NCBI GenBank assembly: GCA_023512835.1 | Contig: CM042086.1 | Span: 14,334,309 to 14,398,308, forward strand | Direction of reading: 5' to 3' | Length of the DNA stretch: 64,000 nt | From: Taxillus chinensis | Taxonomy: Eukaryota; Streptophyta; Magnoliopsida; Santalales; Loranthaceae | Part shown: positions 13,003-24,314 of the stretch, piece after piece | How the letters are laid out: every line of letters starts with the position of its first letter | Position numbering within the stretch: the stretch's first letter is position 1 | Position numbers and translations under genes: made by a program | Notes under the pieces: model-generated | What the model saw: only the letters and a program-made list of their open reading frames with translations | The model's database searches: none | What the model was told of the DNA's origin: nothing

Positions 13003-14803
13003 ATGAGGCATCTAAATTCTCGACCCGTATCCAAATTGATCTCAAACTCGTCTCGTTTCCAGCGCGCCCACGCCGCCCAGCTCGTTTCCAACCACGGATC
13101 CGATGTTTCCAAGGCTGTTCTGTCAGCGGTCGATTCAGTGGTCGTAATGCAACATGCCCTAGAACGATTTGTCCCGTTCCTCTCACCCGACCCGACGTGG
13201 TCACCTTCGTGATCCACCAACAGCAGTACCGGAAACTGGGTTTTCGATTCTTCGCTTGGGCGATGCGGCGGAAGACCCTCCGCAGCTGGAACTCGTACAA
13301 TCTGGTCATCGATATGCTTCTTCGTGGCAATGGGTTTGACTTGTATTGGAAGGCTCTTGAAGAGCTGTGGAGTTCTGGGTTTCCATTAACGTCGGGTGCT
13401 CGTCGCGGCTCATGAGAGGTCAGGTAAGGTAAGGGTGAGAAGGCCGTACAGTCGTTTTGTGGGATGAAGGACTTCGATTGCAAACCTGATGTATCCACTT
13501 ATAATTCGCTTCTGCGCGTTTTGTTGCGAAAAGAGGCGTCTTTGTTACCCCTGGCTGTTTATAATCAGATGGCGAAGCATGCCACTACGAATCGAGCCAC
13601 ATTTTCAATTTTGATTGATGGGCTGTGTAAAAATGGGAGGACTCGTGATGGCCTTCAAATGTTGGATGAAATGACGAAGCAGGGTATGTCTCCCAATACT
13701 ATGACACATACTATAATTTTATCTGGGTGATGCAAGGCAAAAAGAATCGATGATGCATTCCGGCTGTTTGGCGCGATGAGTAGTAATGAGTGTTCTCCCC
13801 ATTTTATTACCTACAATGCTTTGCTCGCTGGGTTCTTTAAATCGGGTAGATTTCATGAAGCTTTTGTGCTTTTGCAGTCTTTTAGGAAGGAGTGCTACTT
13901 TCTAGGAAGAAATGGCTGTAGTCGTTTGATTGGTGGGTTGTTTAGGGACAGGAGATATTTTGAAGTAGCACAGTGGCATGGGAAGATGATTAAGGAGGGC
14001 ATCAAGCCTGACATTATTTTCTACCTTATAATGATTCAAGGACTTTCAGAAGCGGGCAAGCTTAAGGATGCATTAGGGTTGATGAATATTGTCACTGAGA
14101 GCGGGATTGTTCCGAATCCCCAGTGCTCTAATGGCTTGATCAAGGGATTTTGGGACTTGGGCCTTCTTGATGACCCTCAAGCCCTTAAACATGAGATTTC
14201 ACGCAATTACTGTTTTCCATACTCATGCGCATATACCTTTCTTATTTTCTCCATCTCGTTTGACGAGATGGAGAAGCATGGCTGCGTTCCTTCTGTGGTG
14301 ACCTTCAATGCTCTCATTCATGAACTTTGCTAGGCTGGGGACCTTAAGCAAGCTCAACTGATGTACTGCAAGATGGAGATTGGGAGAAACCCTTCATTAT
14401 GCCTCCGGCTTTCACAATGTATTGATCGAGTTCATGATAGCTCAACCCTTCACTTAATGGTTGAAAAATTATGCGAGTCCAAACATTACTCAATGGTGGA
14501 CATTGGAGTTTCATAAGAAGCCTATAGGCCTTGTCAATCAGTAATTTTTCCACCATTGAGTGTGGGGTTGAGCTATCGACATCCTCATCAATGGCTATTG
14601 GGATTTGCGAGGCAAGAGACGTCGAAGTTGCTCTCAAGCTCTTCAAGCAGCTATCACTCAAGGGGGTGTCTCCTGATTCCGTTACATACTGCACTATTAT
14701 TGATGGACTCCAAAGGGTTGACAGAGACAAGGATGCTTGTGAAATCTTTGACCAAATGACACAGAAAGGTGCATCCGAAGCATATTTGTCTATAAATCAC
14801 TAG
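13003..14803 (+). pseudogene. Decayed pentatricopeptide-repeat (PPR) gene
   Basis: Conceptual pieces in the plus strand are clearly a P-class PPR protein, with repeats such as KPDVSTYNSLLRVLLRK, TNRATFSILIDGLCKNGR and KPDIIFYLIMIQGLSEAGK. Such proteins bind organelle RNA. From memory it resembles the Arabidopsis At1g79540 type. The N-terminus starts at ATG 13003. The frame changes near 13190-13210 and again between 13400 and 13460. There is an in-frame TGA at 13728-13730, where the same frame simply continues afterwards, and an in-frame TAG near 14331. A repeat is shortened near 14240-14260. A coding segment near 14540-14575 is an inverted imperfect copy of 14440-14472. Reading resumes at about 14590 with a normal repeat and ends at about 14803. 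The gene cannot make a full protein. Confidence 0.85.
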
Positions 14804-16258
14804 TGACTTGGTCCTGTCGGAATGGGAATGTCTCGTTATGTTTTAGTCTCTGGTTGATTTACCTAAGAAACCTTCAAGGTCGAGAAAACATAATGATCCA
14901 ACTGGTGGCGGAACATTTTGATAACTTCTTCTAATAAACCTCCAATTGTCATGGAATCGGTCCCTGAGTCATAGAGAGCTAAATTTGAGGAATTAACTGC
15001 ATGGAGACAAACAACAAAAAAAAAAAAATTATGGTCAGTCACTCAAGACCCAGCGTAGCCCACCACCCATCTCCTCCTTTCTCAGCCGGATGAAGCTTTG
15101 CACCAAATCGAGCCATGCCCCGAAGATCAGGGAAGGAGATCACCCCTATTCCATGAGATCGGGGAGGAGGAGGATCGCACCCCGGATCTCTCGCCCGATG
15201 AGTCACCACGAAGCACTCCGGTAGTCCCTCTCCCTACAGCGACGGCCGCACCTTTCTCCACCTTCTCCCTCCCTCCGTCGACTATAAAAGAGGACTCCAT
15301 GGACCATGGCACGTCACAGAAAGGAGAAGAAGTTGAAGCTGCCTGCACACTGAGAAAAGAAGAAAGATACCGAGTACAGAGAGGGAGGAGGTTTTGAAGA
15401 GAGGAGGAGACACAGGAGGGAGGCAGCAGAAAGTCGTGCATTCCTGTTAAAGTCTGCTGTGAGTTTTCATTTTCATGAAATTGTAATCGTTTGTTATTGT
15501 AATATTGATTTTATGCAATTTTCGTTGAAGTCTTTGGTTGCATGATTTGTAAAAGATATTTTGTTCACGATGAATTAAGTCTGAATGGTAAAAGAAAATT
15601 ACCCAAGCACCACCACTAAACCCGTCTGTCTAAATCCCTTCTCTGCATCCCTTCTCTGCATCGTGTTCATAATCACCACCAACCCAGATTCACCACTCTT
15701 TCCATCTTCTAAATCCCTCTCCCTCACTCAAATTCGGGGTTCTATGCTCCTTGCTTATCGCCACTAATGTTACCGCAGTTGCGAATGGTTGGGTTGGAGC
15801 ATTGTTGATCGATGAGCGCACTACTGCAGTGTACATGTCGCTTGCCGAAATTTTTTAAGCTGTCATGAATTGTCTGTTGGGTTTCCTTTTCACACTATCG
15901 AGAGATATAACTAAAACTTGGAGTTCTAAGTACAGTGGCGTTCTTCAAGTAAGAGTTTGAGCATTTTCTTATGACGATGAAGCTTGGGGGAGGGAGTTGC
16001 TGCACATTAAAAAAAAACTTTGTTTTAAGAAGGATTTGGTGGAGGTTGACTTGATTTATCATCATATTATACTTGTTGATGTGTTGCACATGACACTGTA
16101 AATTGTGAAGTTGTTTTTGGCTTCAATAAGCTCTGTATCCAAAGAGTGAGGATGTAATTTAGTTCCCAGTTGCAACCCCTCTGCAATAGGAGACAGCAAG
16201 ATCAGGTTCCAAACATTGTGGAGTTACATCGTGGGAGTAGTGTCACCGGTACATTTAA
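14804..16258. other. Spacer with an LTR- or promoter-like segment
   Basis: No gene is recognised. Positions 15040-15460 are less AT-rich than the surroundings. They contain a good TATA-like CTATAAAAG at about 15281 followed by a purine-rich stretch, which is the look of a promoter with leader or of an LTR. The open frames here (for example 15098-15397) are low in complexity and have no known domain. Confidence 0.4.
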
Positions 16259-16641
16259 GAGCATCCACTATAGTCTCTTCAAAATAATCAAAAGTATATC
16301 TTTTCTATTTTAACAACTCAAGCACAGTTTTTAGTTTCTCTATTTTAACCATTTTATCATTTAAAATATTACTTTTTAAATATTTATTTATTCTTTTAAA
16401 TGAAAAAGTAAATGTGAAAAGAGATAAAAGAAATAAAAAAATAAATATGGTGAAAGAAAATATAATATTTTAATAAATAGAGAGTGAATAGTATTTAGTT
16501 AAATTTAAAGAGTTACTATTCATTTTGTTAAATTTTTTGTTAGAATAGAGATTTTGAAAAGTATAGTTTTAAGGTATTTTTATTAAACTAGCTCTTCAAA
16601 CTAACAAAAAAATACATATAGAGAGTCTACAGGGGATGCTC
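16259..16641. mobile_element. MITE, PIF/Harbinger (Tourist-like) type
   Basis: A 383-bp AT-rich element starts GAGCATCC and ends GGATGCTC. The inverted similarity runs about 20 bases inward (start GAGCATCCACTATAGTCTCT; end reverse complement GAGCATCCCCTGTAGACTCT). It is flanked by TAA on both sides (16256-16258 and 16642-16644). A three-base TAA duplication plus inverted ends is typical of Harbinger-derived MITEs. No coding capacity is present. Confidence 0.75.
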
Positions 16642-19442
16642 TAACAATGGACATTTTACAACCGCTGGGATACTGTAGCACAGCAAAATATGTTTAGTAA
16701 AGTTAAAAAAGTACTTATAAAAAAATATTTCTACTTCTTTTTATAAAAACAAAAGTAATTTCAGGATTCTTTTAAATGCTGCTTAAAAAAAATAATTTTA
16801 AAATTTTTTAAATATCATTTTTCTCCTTTTCCGTCACCTAAGCTGCTAAAAAGTTTCCCAAACCCACAACGCTGCAATTATAGATCTCGATCTGTTTTAT
16901 CATTATTATTATTATTGTCGTCAAACTTTTCTAGAAAATGTTGTGCTGATAAGATACCTGGGCTAAAGTATTAAAAACTCCAAGGGTTTTTTTACGAACT
17001 TTGACTTATGTTTTTCTTACTAAACAAAAAAAAGCTTTTGAATTTTTGACCTTGTATGTAAAAAAAAAAAAAAAAAAAACTTAAAATCTTTTCTTCTTTT
17101 CCTTAGGTACTTTTAATTATTTTAGTTCTTAAATTTTTTTCCTTAACTTTTTTCTTGACATTTTAAATATTTTTCAAGGCTTTTCACGATTTTCTTTCTA
17201 AAAATCTTTTTAAAATATTTTGAATTTTTTAAACACATTTCTTAAACCCCTTTTATATTTATACAAATCTATACGATTATCTTAATCACTCATTATATTA
17301 TTAAAATAATATTTTATATTTTATATTTTTATTTAATAATAATTTTTTATAATTAAATACGAAAATAATGTAAAAAATGAGTGAAATAAAAAAAAATTAT
17401 AATTTAATAGTAGTAGTGGACATGGTTTCTAATATATTGTGAAAATTTTATAAATATTATGGTAAAAGTTAAATATAAAAAGTCATAAATAATTTTATAG
17501 TTTTTGTTTTTTTTTTCTAAATAAAAGATTACAATGTTTTCCACTTTGGTACATATTTATAGGGAGTTTTTATTAGTTTGGTGCGTGCCCTTACTTACTT
17601 TTGGAAGGTTGTGTTTGTGTATTTCTTTTACTTATTTTAATTTAATAAATATCTGCTTTTAATAAGAGAGTGGGAGCGAGATGTGGAATCCATGCACATA
17701 CTTAATCACGCTGGAAGAATCAATGATGATGGAAATCTGTAAATAAAAAGACGTCACATGGATCTGATGAGTTTTAAGGTACGGTGGTCAGTAAGGCAAA
17801 TAGACCTTTATTTGATAAATGAAACCAAAAATAAAAAATAAAAAAGAAAGAAAGAAAGAAAGCTTCAGGGTGTGGATTTAATACGTATGGATGATGCTGC
17901 GGAAAAAGGAAGGTTCATGACGGGGTTCCGAACGTACTGTTGCCTGTTTGTGGTGGGCGTGGCAATGACATTGTGTTGTGCTTGTGCATACTTCTTGGAG
18001 TAAATAACTTAGTGGCTACGACAACGAGTTATTATTCTCCTGGAGATAAATTTTTTAAAAAATTTTAAAATATGTTTACGTCTGAATTTTTAAAACAAGT
18101 TTTAGAGATAAAAAGCAATAATATTTTCTTATATTTTGGTATTAATTGTTTATTTTTTAAATATTTTTTATATTTTATTTAATACATACAAATTTTTAAA
18201 TCACTGTAATAAGAAGATAAACAAATTAATACAAAATATATAACTATTTTTTAATAAAGTAGAGAGATTATAAAAAAAATTATAACTTTTTAAATTTTTT
18301 TAAAAAAACGAATAAATTTTAGGTATGTTTAACTTACATCATATGTTATCTTATTCTTATAAATTTTGATATGTTTGTTGTATCCTCATTTTATTTTTAT
18401 CAGCAAATTTTGGAGCTTAAACCTTTCATGATTTTTTTTTCTAACATCAAATAATCAAAATAATAAAGATGCGGGGATGAGGGTGTCATGAATTAAAAAT
18501 AAAGTTGTGTAAATTTAAGATTATGTCATGTAACATAATACCGCACAAACAAAAGAACTATATTTTAATAAAACCTATTTCATATAATAATATTTTTTAA
18601 TATATGAAACTATTTAATTTGATGGTTATATATATATAAAACTAATTAAAACTTATTACTTTTTTTATCAATTCTTTGAATTTTAACTCCCACTCAAATG
18701 ATATAAACTTCTTTAAAAGTTTCAATTTTAAAGAATAGGCTATAAATGAATTAAGTCGAGCTAATTAATAAATTGTTTGAACGTGTTTATTACTATTCAT
18801 TTAGTAATCAAATTGAACATGAGATTTAAACTATATTATTCGTTTATAAATAAAATTATAAAATCTTTAAAATATGTAAAAAGAACTCATATTATAAATT
18901 TATATAAAAAAATATAATTAATTATTCATTAGGCTATGTTATTCTTGTTTAATATATTTAAAAAATTAATATATATAATTCATGAAAATATTATAATAAT
19001 AGTAATAATAAATAAAATAGATATTTTTATTTAATAATAATATAAAAGAATATATTTATTAAATTATATTTAATCAAATTATATTTATATTTAATAAAAT
19101 AATATTTGTACATATTTATTAATTTATTAATTTTTTATTTATAAAATAAATTTTATGAGTATGAATTGTTTGTAAATATTTACTAACATAATTACAAGTA
19201 TAACGATGATATTCACCCACAATTATTATTCATTAACAAATCAACATAAATAATTAATCATAAATAATTAATGTCAGTTTATTTATGGTTCGGTTATATT
19301 TTATGAAAAAAAAAACAAAAGGAAAGAAAATGAATGAAGGCAGGAAGAGCCAAAAAAAAAAAAAGTCATCGAGAAAACGACCGCCAAAATCCCCTCCCTT
19401 CCTGGCTGCTGCCATTCCCCTCCCTTCCTGCCTCCTCTCTTT
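16642..19442. other. AT-rich intergenic spacer
   Basis: Nothing coding is recognised. The region is dominated by A/T runs, including a 20-base poly-A near 17060 and a GAAA run at about 17847-17862. A slightly less AT-rich patch at 17880-18010 has no recognisable gene. Confidence 0.6.
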
Positions 19443-19466
19443 TATATATATATATATATATATAAA
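19443..19466 (+). promoter_or_regulatory. TATA tract upstream of the GH17 gene
   Basis: A run of TATATA ending in TATAAAG lies about 245 bases before the glucanase start codon and is the best core-promoter candidate. It is also a microsatellite, so its length may vary. Confidence 0.4.
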
Positions 19467-19710
19467 GAGAGACTGTAGTTGAAGACTTGCAGTGTCTGGG
19501 TAGGTTCGAGAGAGAAAGAGCTTGCTTTTACAAGGCATGCCTGAGCAGCAACAATGGAGGAGGAGAATCTATTGTTTCATTAATCAAAGAAATAGCTAGG
19601 TAGAAAAATCGATCCAACTACCACCCACCAACCCATTAATTCCAAGTTTCTTACATGCGACTCGATCACGAACCATCATTCGTTGATTCGCTTGTATCTT
19701 GACCAAAGCT

Positions 19711-22700
19711 ATGAGAAGAAGAACCGCTCGCCCCTCCTCCTTCGCCGCCGCCCGCTCTCTCGTGATGCTCCTCGTTCTCGCCACTACCAGTTGTACGTTA
19801 CGCTTCGAATCCACCAAAACTGCCTTCATTTGATTTGAATTTCACTTCATGCTTATTTGTCATGCTTTTAGTTTTCTGTTCTTAGTTTCTTTAATCGTCA
19901 CTGTATGATACATCGCATATTTAGTCCTTGTGGATTTATATCCATCTTCTTTCCTCCGTGTGTGTGTGTGTGTGTGTGTGTGGGGCTGCATAAGTTCATG
20001 TTTCTTGGTAGTTTTTATTTTATTTTATCTTGTTGTTTTTCCTTGATCACACTCTTCGCTTATATTTCGTATACCCTTTTTTTTTTTTAAAAAATATTTT
20101 CAAGGTTCCAGATTTTTTTTTCGAAATAACATTAATGGTGGAGTGATTGATTGAATTACTAGAGGTTTTTTTTTTTGGGTCCAGCATTTCTGGGAGTACA
20201 GGCATTTACGGGAACATATGGAATAAATTATGGAAGAATCGCAGACAACATCCTTTCTCCTGATGAAGTTGTAAAGCTTCTTAGAGCGGCAAAGATAAAG
20301 AACGTTCGAATCTATGACGCTGATCATAGTGTGCTCAATGCCTTTAGTGGGACAGGACTGGAATTAGTGGTTGGACTTGGAAATGAGCACCTTGAAGACA
20401 TGAGTGCTAATCCGGATCATGCCCTGAATTGGGTTGAACAGAATGTGCAGGCGTTTATTCCAGGCACCCACATCGTGGGAATCGCCATAGGAAATGAAGT
20501 ATTGGGGGGGAAATGATCAAGAACTCTATGGATTTTTACTGGGTGCGGCCAAAAATGTTTATCATGCCCTACAAAAGCTGCAGTTGGCCAACGTAGTTCA
20601 GATTACCACTGCACATTCGCAGAATGTTTTTGCCAATTCCTATCCTCCCTCTTCATGCGTGTTTAAGGATAATATTGTTCAATACATGAAGCCACTCTTG
20701 CAGTTCCTATCACAGATTGGATCCCCTTTCTGTTTAAATGCCTATCCATTTCTGGCCTACATGTATAATACCCAGGTCATTGACATAAATTATGCCCTTT
20801 TTGAGTCAAACAAGGGAATCTATGATTCCAAAACTGATCTGCATTATGATAACATGCTTGATGCACAGATTGATGCAGCATATGCTGCTTTGGAAGATGC
20901 TGGGTTTAATAAGATGGAAGTTATTATCACGGAGACAGGGTGGGCTTCTCTTGGTGATCAAAATGAAGCTGCAGCCACAGTAAATAATGCAAGGACTTAC
21001 AATCATAACTTGCGAAAACGGCTTGCCAAAAAAAAAGGGACCCCGCGAAGGCCAGATTTTGTGCTGAAGGCATATATTTTTGCAGTGTTCAATGAGAATT
21101 TGAAACCAGGACCAACCTCTGAGAGGAACTTTGGACTGTTTAAGCCTGATGGGAGCATTTCTTATGATATTGGCTTGCTCAAATCATCTGCAGAAGCCTC
21201 TTTGCTGCATTTCAAGGTACAGGGATCATTAGCTTTCTTCCTTTTTTCTTTTATTTTCATTTTGAGAATGTAATGATCTTGATGGTTTTTTGTTGGGTGA
21301 CAGATACTCATTATTACAATGGGAGAGTTGGCCCTGAATCTGAAAATTTAAAATTGAGAAAAAGAAAAAACAAAAACATTATACAAAAAATATTCCAGAA
21401 AATAAGTGAACAGATTATAAATTTTCCACACTATTCTGGTACAGTGGATCTTCGAAAATTAAAGTAATGAAATTCTCAAAGCTTTTTCATCAGAGTATCT
21501 TAAAAGGAAAACAGAAAAAACATAAAGTATTCATACCCTAAACTAGATTGGTGGAAAGAAACAGTTGAGAAGCAATATCCACACACATCCTTTCGAGTTG
21601 CAAAGCCTGGTGAGTCTACTGTCACTGTGATTCCTTTGACAAATTTGGTTCTTCTTCATTTCTTATGATCCCATTCTAAGCCTTTACATACGTCAAAGCA
21701 TGGGTTTCTCATTAAAACTGCTGCTCTTTGCCTATTTCTTTATATTCCATACATATTAATCTTACCCTCTAACACCAAATCTCTAGTTGGATGCTTCAAG
21801 CACTAAGCCAATTATTTGTTAGTTTGAGTCAGTTTTTTAGGTGGTGGACCTCTTGTGGAACAGAAAAGAAGAAAATCTGCTCTCCTTATCGAAGACTAGA
21901 CTGTTTTGAAACTCTACTTCTTCCTCTTGCAATGCCACCAGTTTTGTAAACAACTTTCTAGCAGCCTTTGCCAACAATATGGAAGGAATATTAAATGTAG
22001 ATTCAGGCTTATTGCCGGCAGTGCTTGAGATTTTCATTTACTATTATCAGAAAGTTATGTACGGTGTATTCAGTTTGCCAACAATTTATTGAAGACTGAG
22101 CTGCTCATATAAAGATAAGAAGCTAAATTAATACATTTTCTTTTACATCTCATATATTCATAGCCTTTGTAAGTTGTAACTACTTGCATCCAAGTATTCG
22201 AAGCTCTACTCTAGATCTTTTGACCCTTCCTAATTGATCACACGACTCATAATCCCTGTGCATACATGTATATGCCACAAATTCCCAAATCATCTAACTA
22301 TGTTGATATTTCTTCTTTCAATTTTCATTTAAATCTACCTCGAGTTTTACAAGGAAGCCTATTCTTATCGTTTGTCATCTCCATAACGTGTGCATTTTTG
22401 TGAGGCTCATTTTGTGCTCAAACTCCCTAGCTATAAGGATTGAGTCATACAACAAGGTGAGCTTTAGGTCTGTCAAAAAAAACTTCACTTTCAAGAACAT
22501 TTTATGGACTGGCCGGATTTAAGAGCCCCCGAATGAAACAGACCTACCCAAACAATTAAAGGCCAATCATTTCTTTAACTAATTTTTTAATCTTCCATAT
22601 TTGCTAAAAAGAGGGATTTGGTTTAGTCATTATGGGTGTTTTGTATTGAGCAAGAGAAGGTGGACCTTGCCGCTTGTTGCACTGTTTATATGTGATGTTT

Positions 22701-23230
22701 GTTAGATTTTCTGCTTGCTAGGAGTCTTCTGGGTTTTGCTTTCAGGTTTTATGGGTGGGGGGAAAAGGTTTTTTTCAGTCTATGGCATTCAATTGTCGTC
22801 TGAAATGTTCTGGCCATCAATGAAGATTGGATAGTACACCTTCTTAAAAATATTTGTATTTTAAATGAAAGTCTCTGACAATTGGAGTTTATCTCATGTA
22901 GATCTCAAATCACAAGTTAAACCATGGAAATTGCCTAATTGATCTTTGTTTGGCATTTAAATTCTTGAAACAGTTTCAAGATGTTTTCATTGTTGGATGC
23001 TAACTTATTTTCAACAGGAAATGGGTTGAGTGGTTGACAGAAAAGTTTTTGCTTTCAAGTGTTTGATTGGATCATTATTGGTATTGTTTGAGGGTCTGGA
23101 CTCAAGTTCTCCATTCTTCAATGTATTCTGTAATTTGCAGGACATCAAGGCTAGTGGCTTGCTTGGGTCAATTTTGGTCTCCATATTATTTATGGGTTGC
23201 ACAACGCTTGCTGATTTTTTTTTAAGATGA
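19711..23230 (+). CDS. Glucan endo-1,3-beta-glucosidase (GH17), GPI-anchored type, frameshifted
   Basis: Three exons are read: 19711-19792, 20185-21216 and 23141-23230. Exon 1 encodes a signal peptide (MRRRTARPSS, then hydrophobic VMLLVLATTS). Exon 2 begins the GH17 fold with TYGINYGRIADNILSPDEVV. It has the acid/base glutamate in IAIGNEVLGG (Glu132) and the nucleophile in VIITETGWASLG (about Glu277). Exon 3 encodes a short hydrophobic tail (GLLGSILVSILFMGC) that fits a GPI-attachment signal. The family hydrolyses callose at the cell surface, for example at plasmodesmata. A run of seven G at 20504-20510 breaks the frame just after Glu132. With six G the frame runs on through NDQELYGFLL and the product is about 400 residues, normal for the family. 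As given, translation stops at 20514-20516. This is either an assembly or sequencing error in a homopolymer or a real null allele. Confidence 0.85.
21217..23140 (+). other. Intron 2 of the GH17 gene
   Basis: This 1.9-kb intron runs from GTACAGG to TTTGCAG. If the donor at 21217 is not used, translation reads VQGSLAFFLFSFIFILRM and stops at 21271-21273, giving another hydrophobic tail. I see no other gene in it. Confidence 0.6.
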
Positions 23231-24144
23231 TAGGAGCCTGAATTTTAGGGGCATTTGCTTGGTGTCCTGACAACAGTACACGAGGAGTACAGTACACGAA
23301 CTCAGTCTAGGTTCTGTCATGTTACACTTCAGTTTGTCACCACCATCAATGTCATATTTTCTGGTGTAGACCAACAATATGTCATTGATCAATGTTGAGA
23401 TCCTCATCAATGTCATATTATGTTGACCATGAATATGATCAATTTCCGTGGACTCAAGTAATGATTCTATGCATCGTTCCAATCAATCATAGAAAGCGAG
23501 ATGAGACCATATATGTATGCAATAGAGCCCATATTTCTCCTCACAGGGTCGCTAACTCTTGATTAGGTAAGAATGATCATATGGTCACCGCCTTATATAT
23601 GAAAGGTGGCGCGAGGATGGTGAAGACCATTGGGTACACGTGTAACTCCTCGAATATTCAAATATTGCCATATTTTGAAACCAAATTATAAAGCGCAGCT
23701 GCTAAGAAAATTAAGTGAAATTGAAGCTGAACTGTTGGTAAAAATGAATGATATGGTGACGGGCAAGCGAAAGTAACGGCCTTGACCAGTTGTCCGTGAC
23801 GTGACAGGTGGGCGAAACAACATGGTATTGGTGGGAGCGACCAGTTTCCCATCTTCGATGCATTTGTCTGTATTGTAATTGAGTTCTCTAATATTATACA
23901 AAACAACCAGATCAACCGACTAAAACGGTCGTTGAGTAGTGAACGGTTGACACAAACCCAGCGAGGCTGTCAATTGTCTTAGGTTCTGCTTTGTCGGAAT
24001 CCGCCCAAAAAAAGAGCGGTGGCTCTGTCTTCCAGCCAATAAATATATCTCCGCCGTCAACGTACGTCCCACAAAACAGAGGCAAAGAGATGGCCCCCAT
24101 GTCTCTCTCTCTCTCTCTCTCTGATGATGATGATGATGATGATC
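23231..24144. other. Spacer between the GH17 and phytocyanin genes
   Basis: This is probably the 3' untranslated region of the glucanase followed by the promoter of the phytocyanin gene. A CT run lies at 24104-24121 and a (GAT)n run at about 24122-24142, just before the TATA box. No gene is recognised. Confidence 0.6.
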
Positions 24145-24153
24145 TATAAAAAG
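24145..24153 (+). promoter_or_regulatory. TATA box of the phytocyanin gene
   Basis: TATAAAAAG stands directly after CT and GAT repeats and 162 bases before the start codon. It is a good plant core promoter with a CT-rich upstream patch and a GA-rich leader (24238-24258). Confidence 0.6.
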
Positions 24154-24314
24154 AGAGGGACGGCGTCGAAAATGAGTTGCTGTGTCTGCATCCCTCACGC
24201 ACCGGACAGAAAACCCCAAGGCTCCCCTCCTGTATCTGAGAGAGAGAGAGAGAGAGGGAGAGCACAGCCAAGGCAGGCAAGGTGGGGGGGTGCGGAGACA
24301 AGAAGAACATAATA

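Noticed and set aside
12962..13498. 178-codon minus-strand frame over the PPR pseudogene start
   Set aside because: The plus strand carries recognisable PPR sequence across the same bases; the minus frame matches nothing.
15098..15397. Overlapping ~100-codon frames on both strands
   Set aside because: They are low-complexity products of a GC- and purine-rich stretch, with no domain, splice partner or start context.
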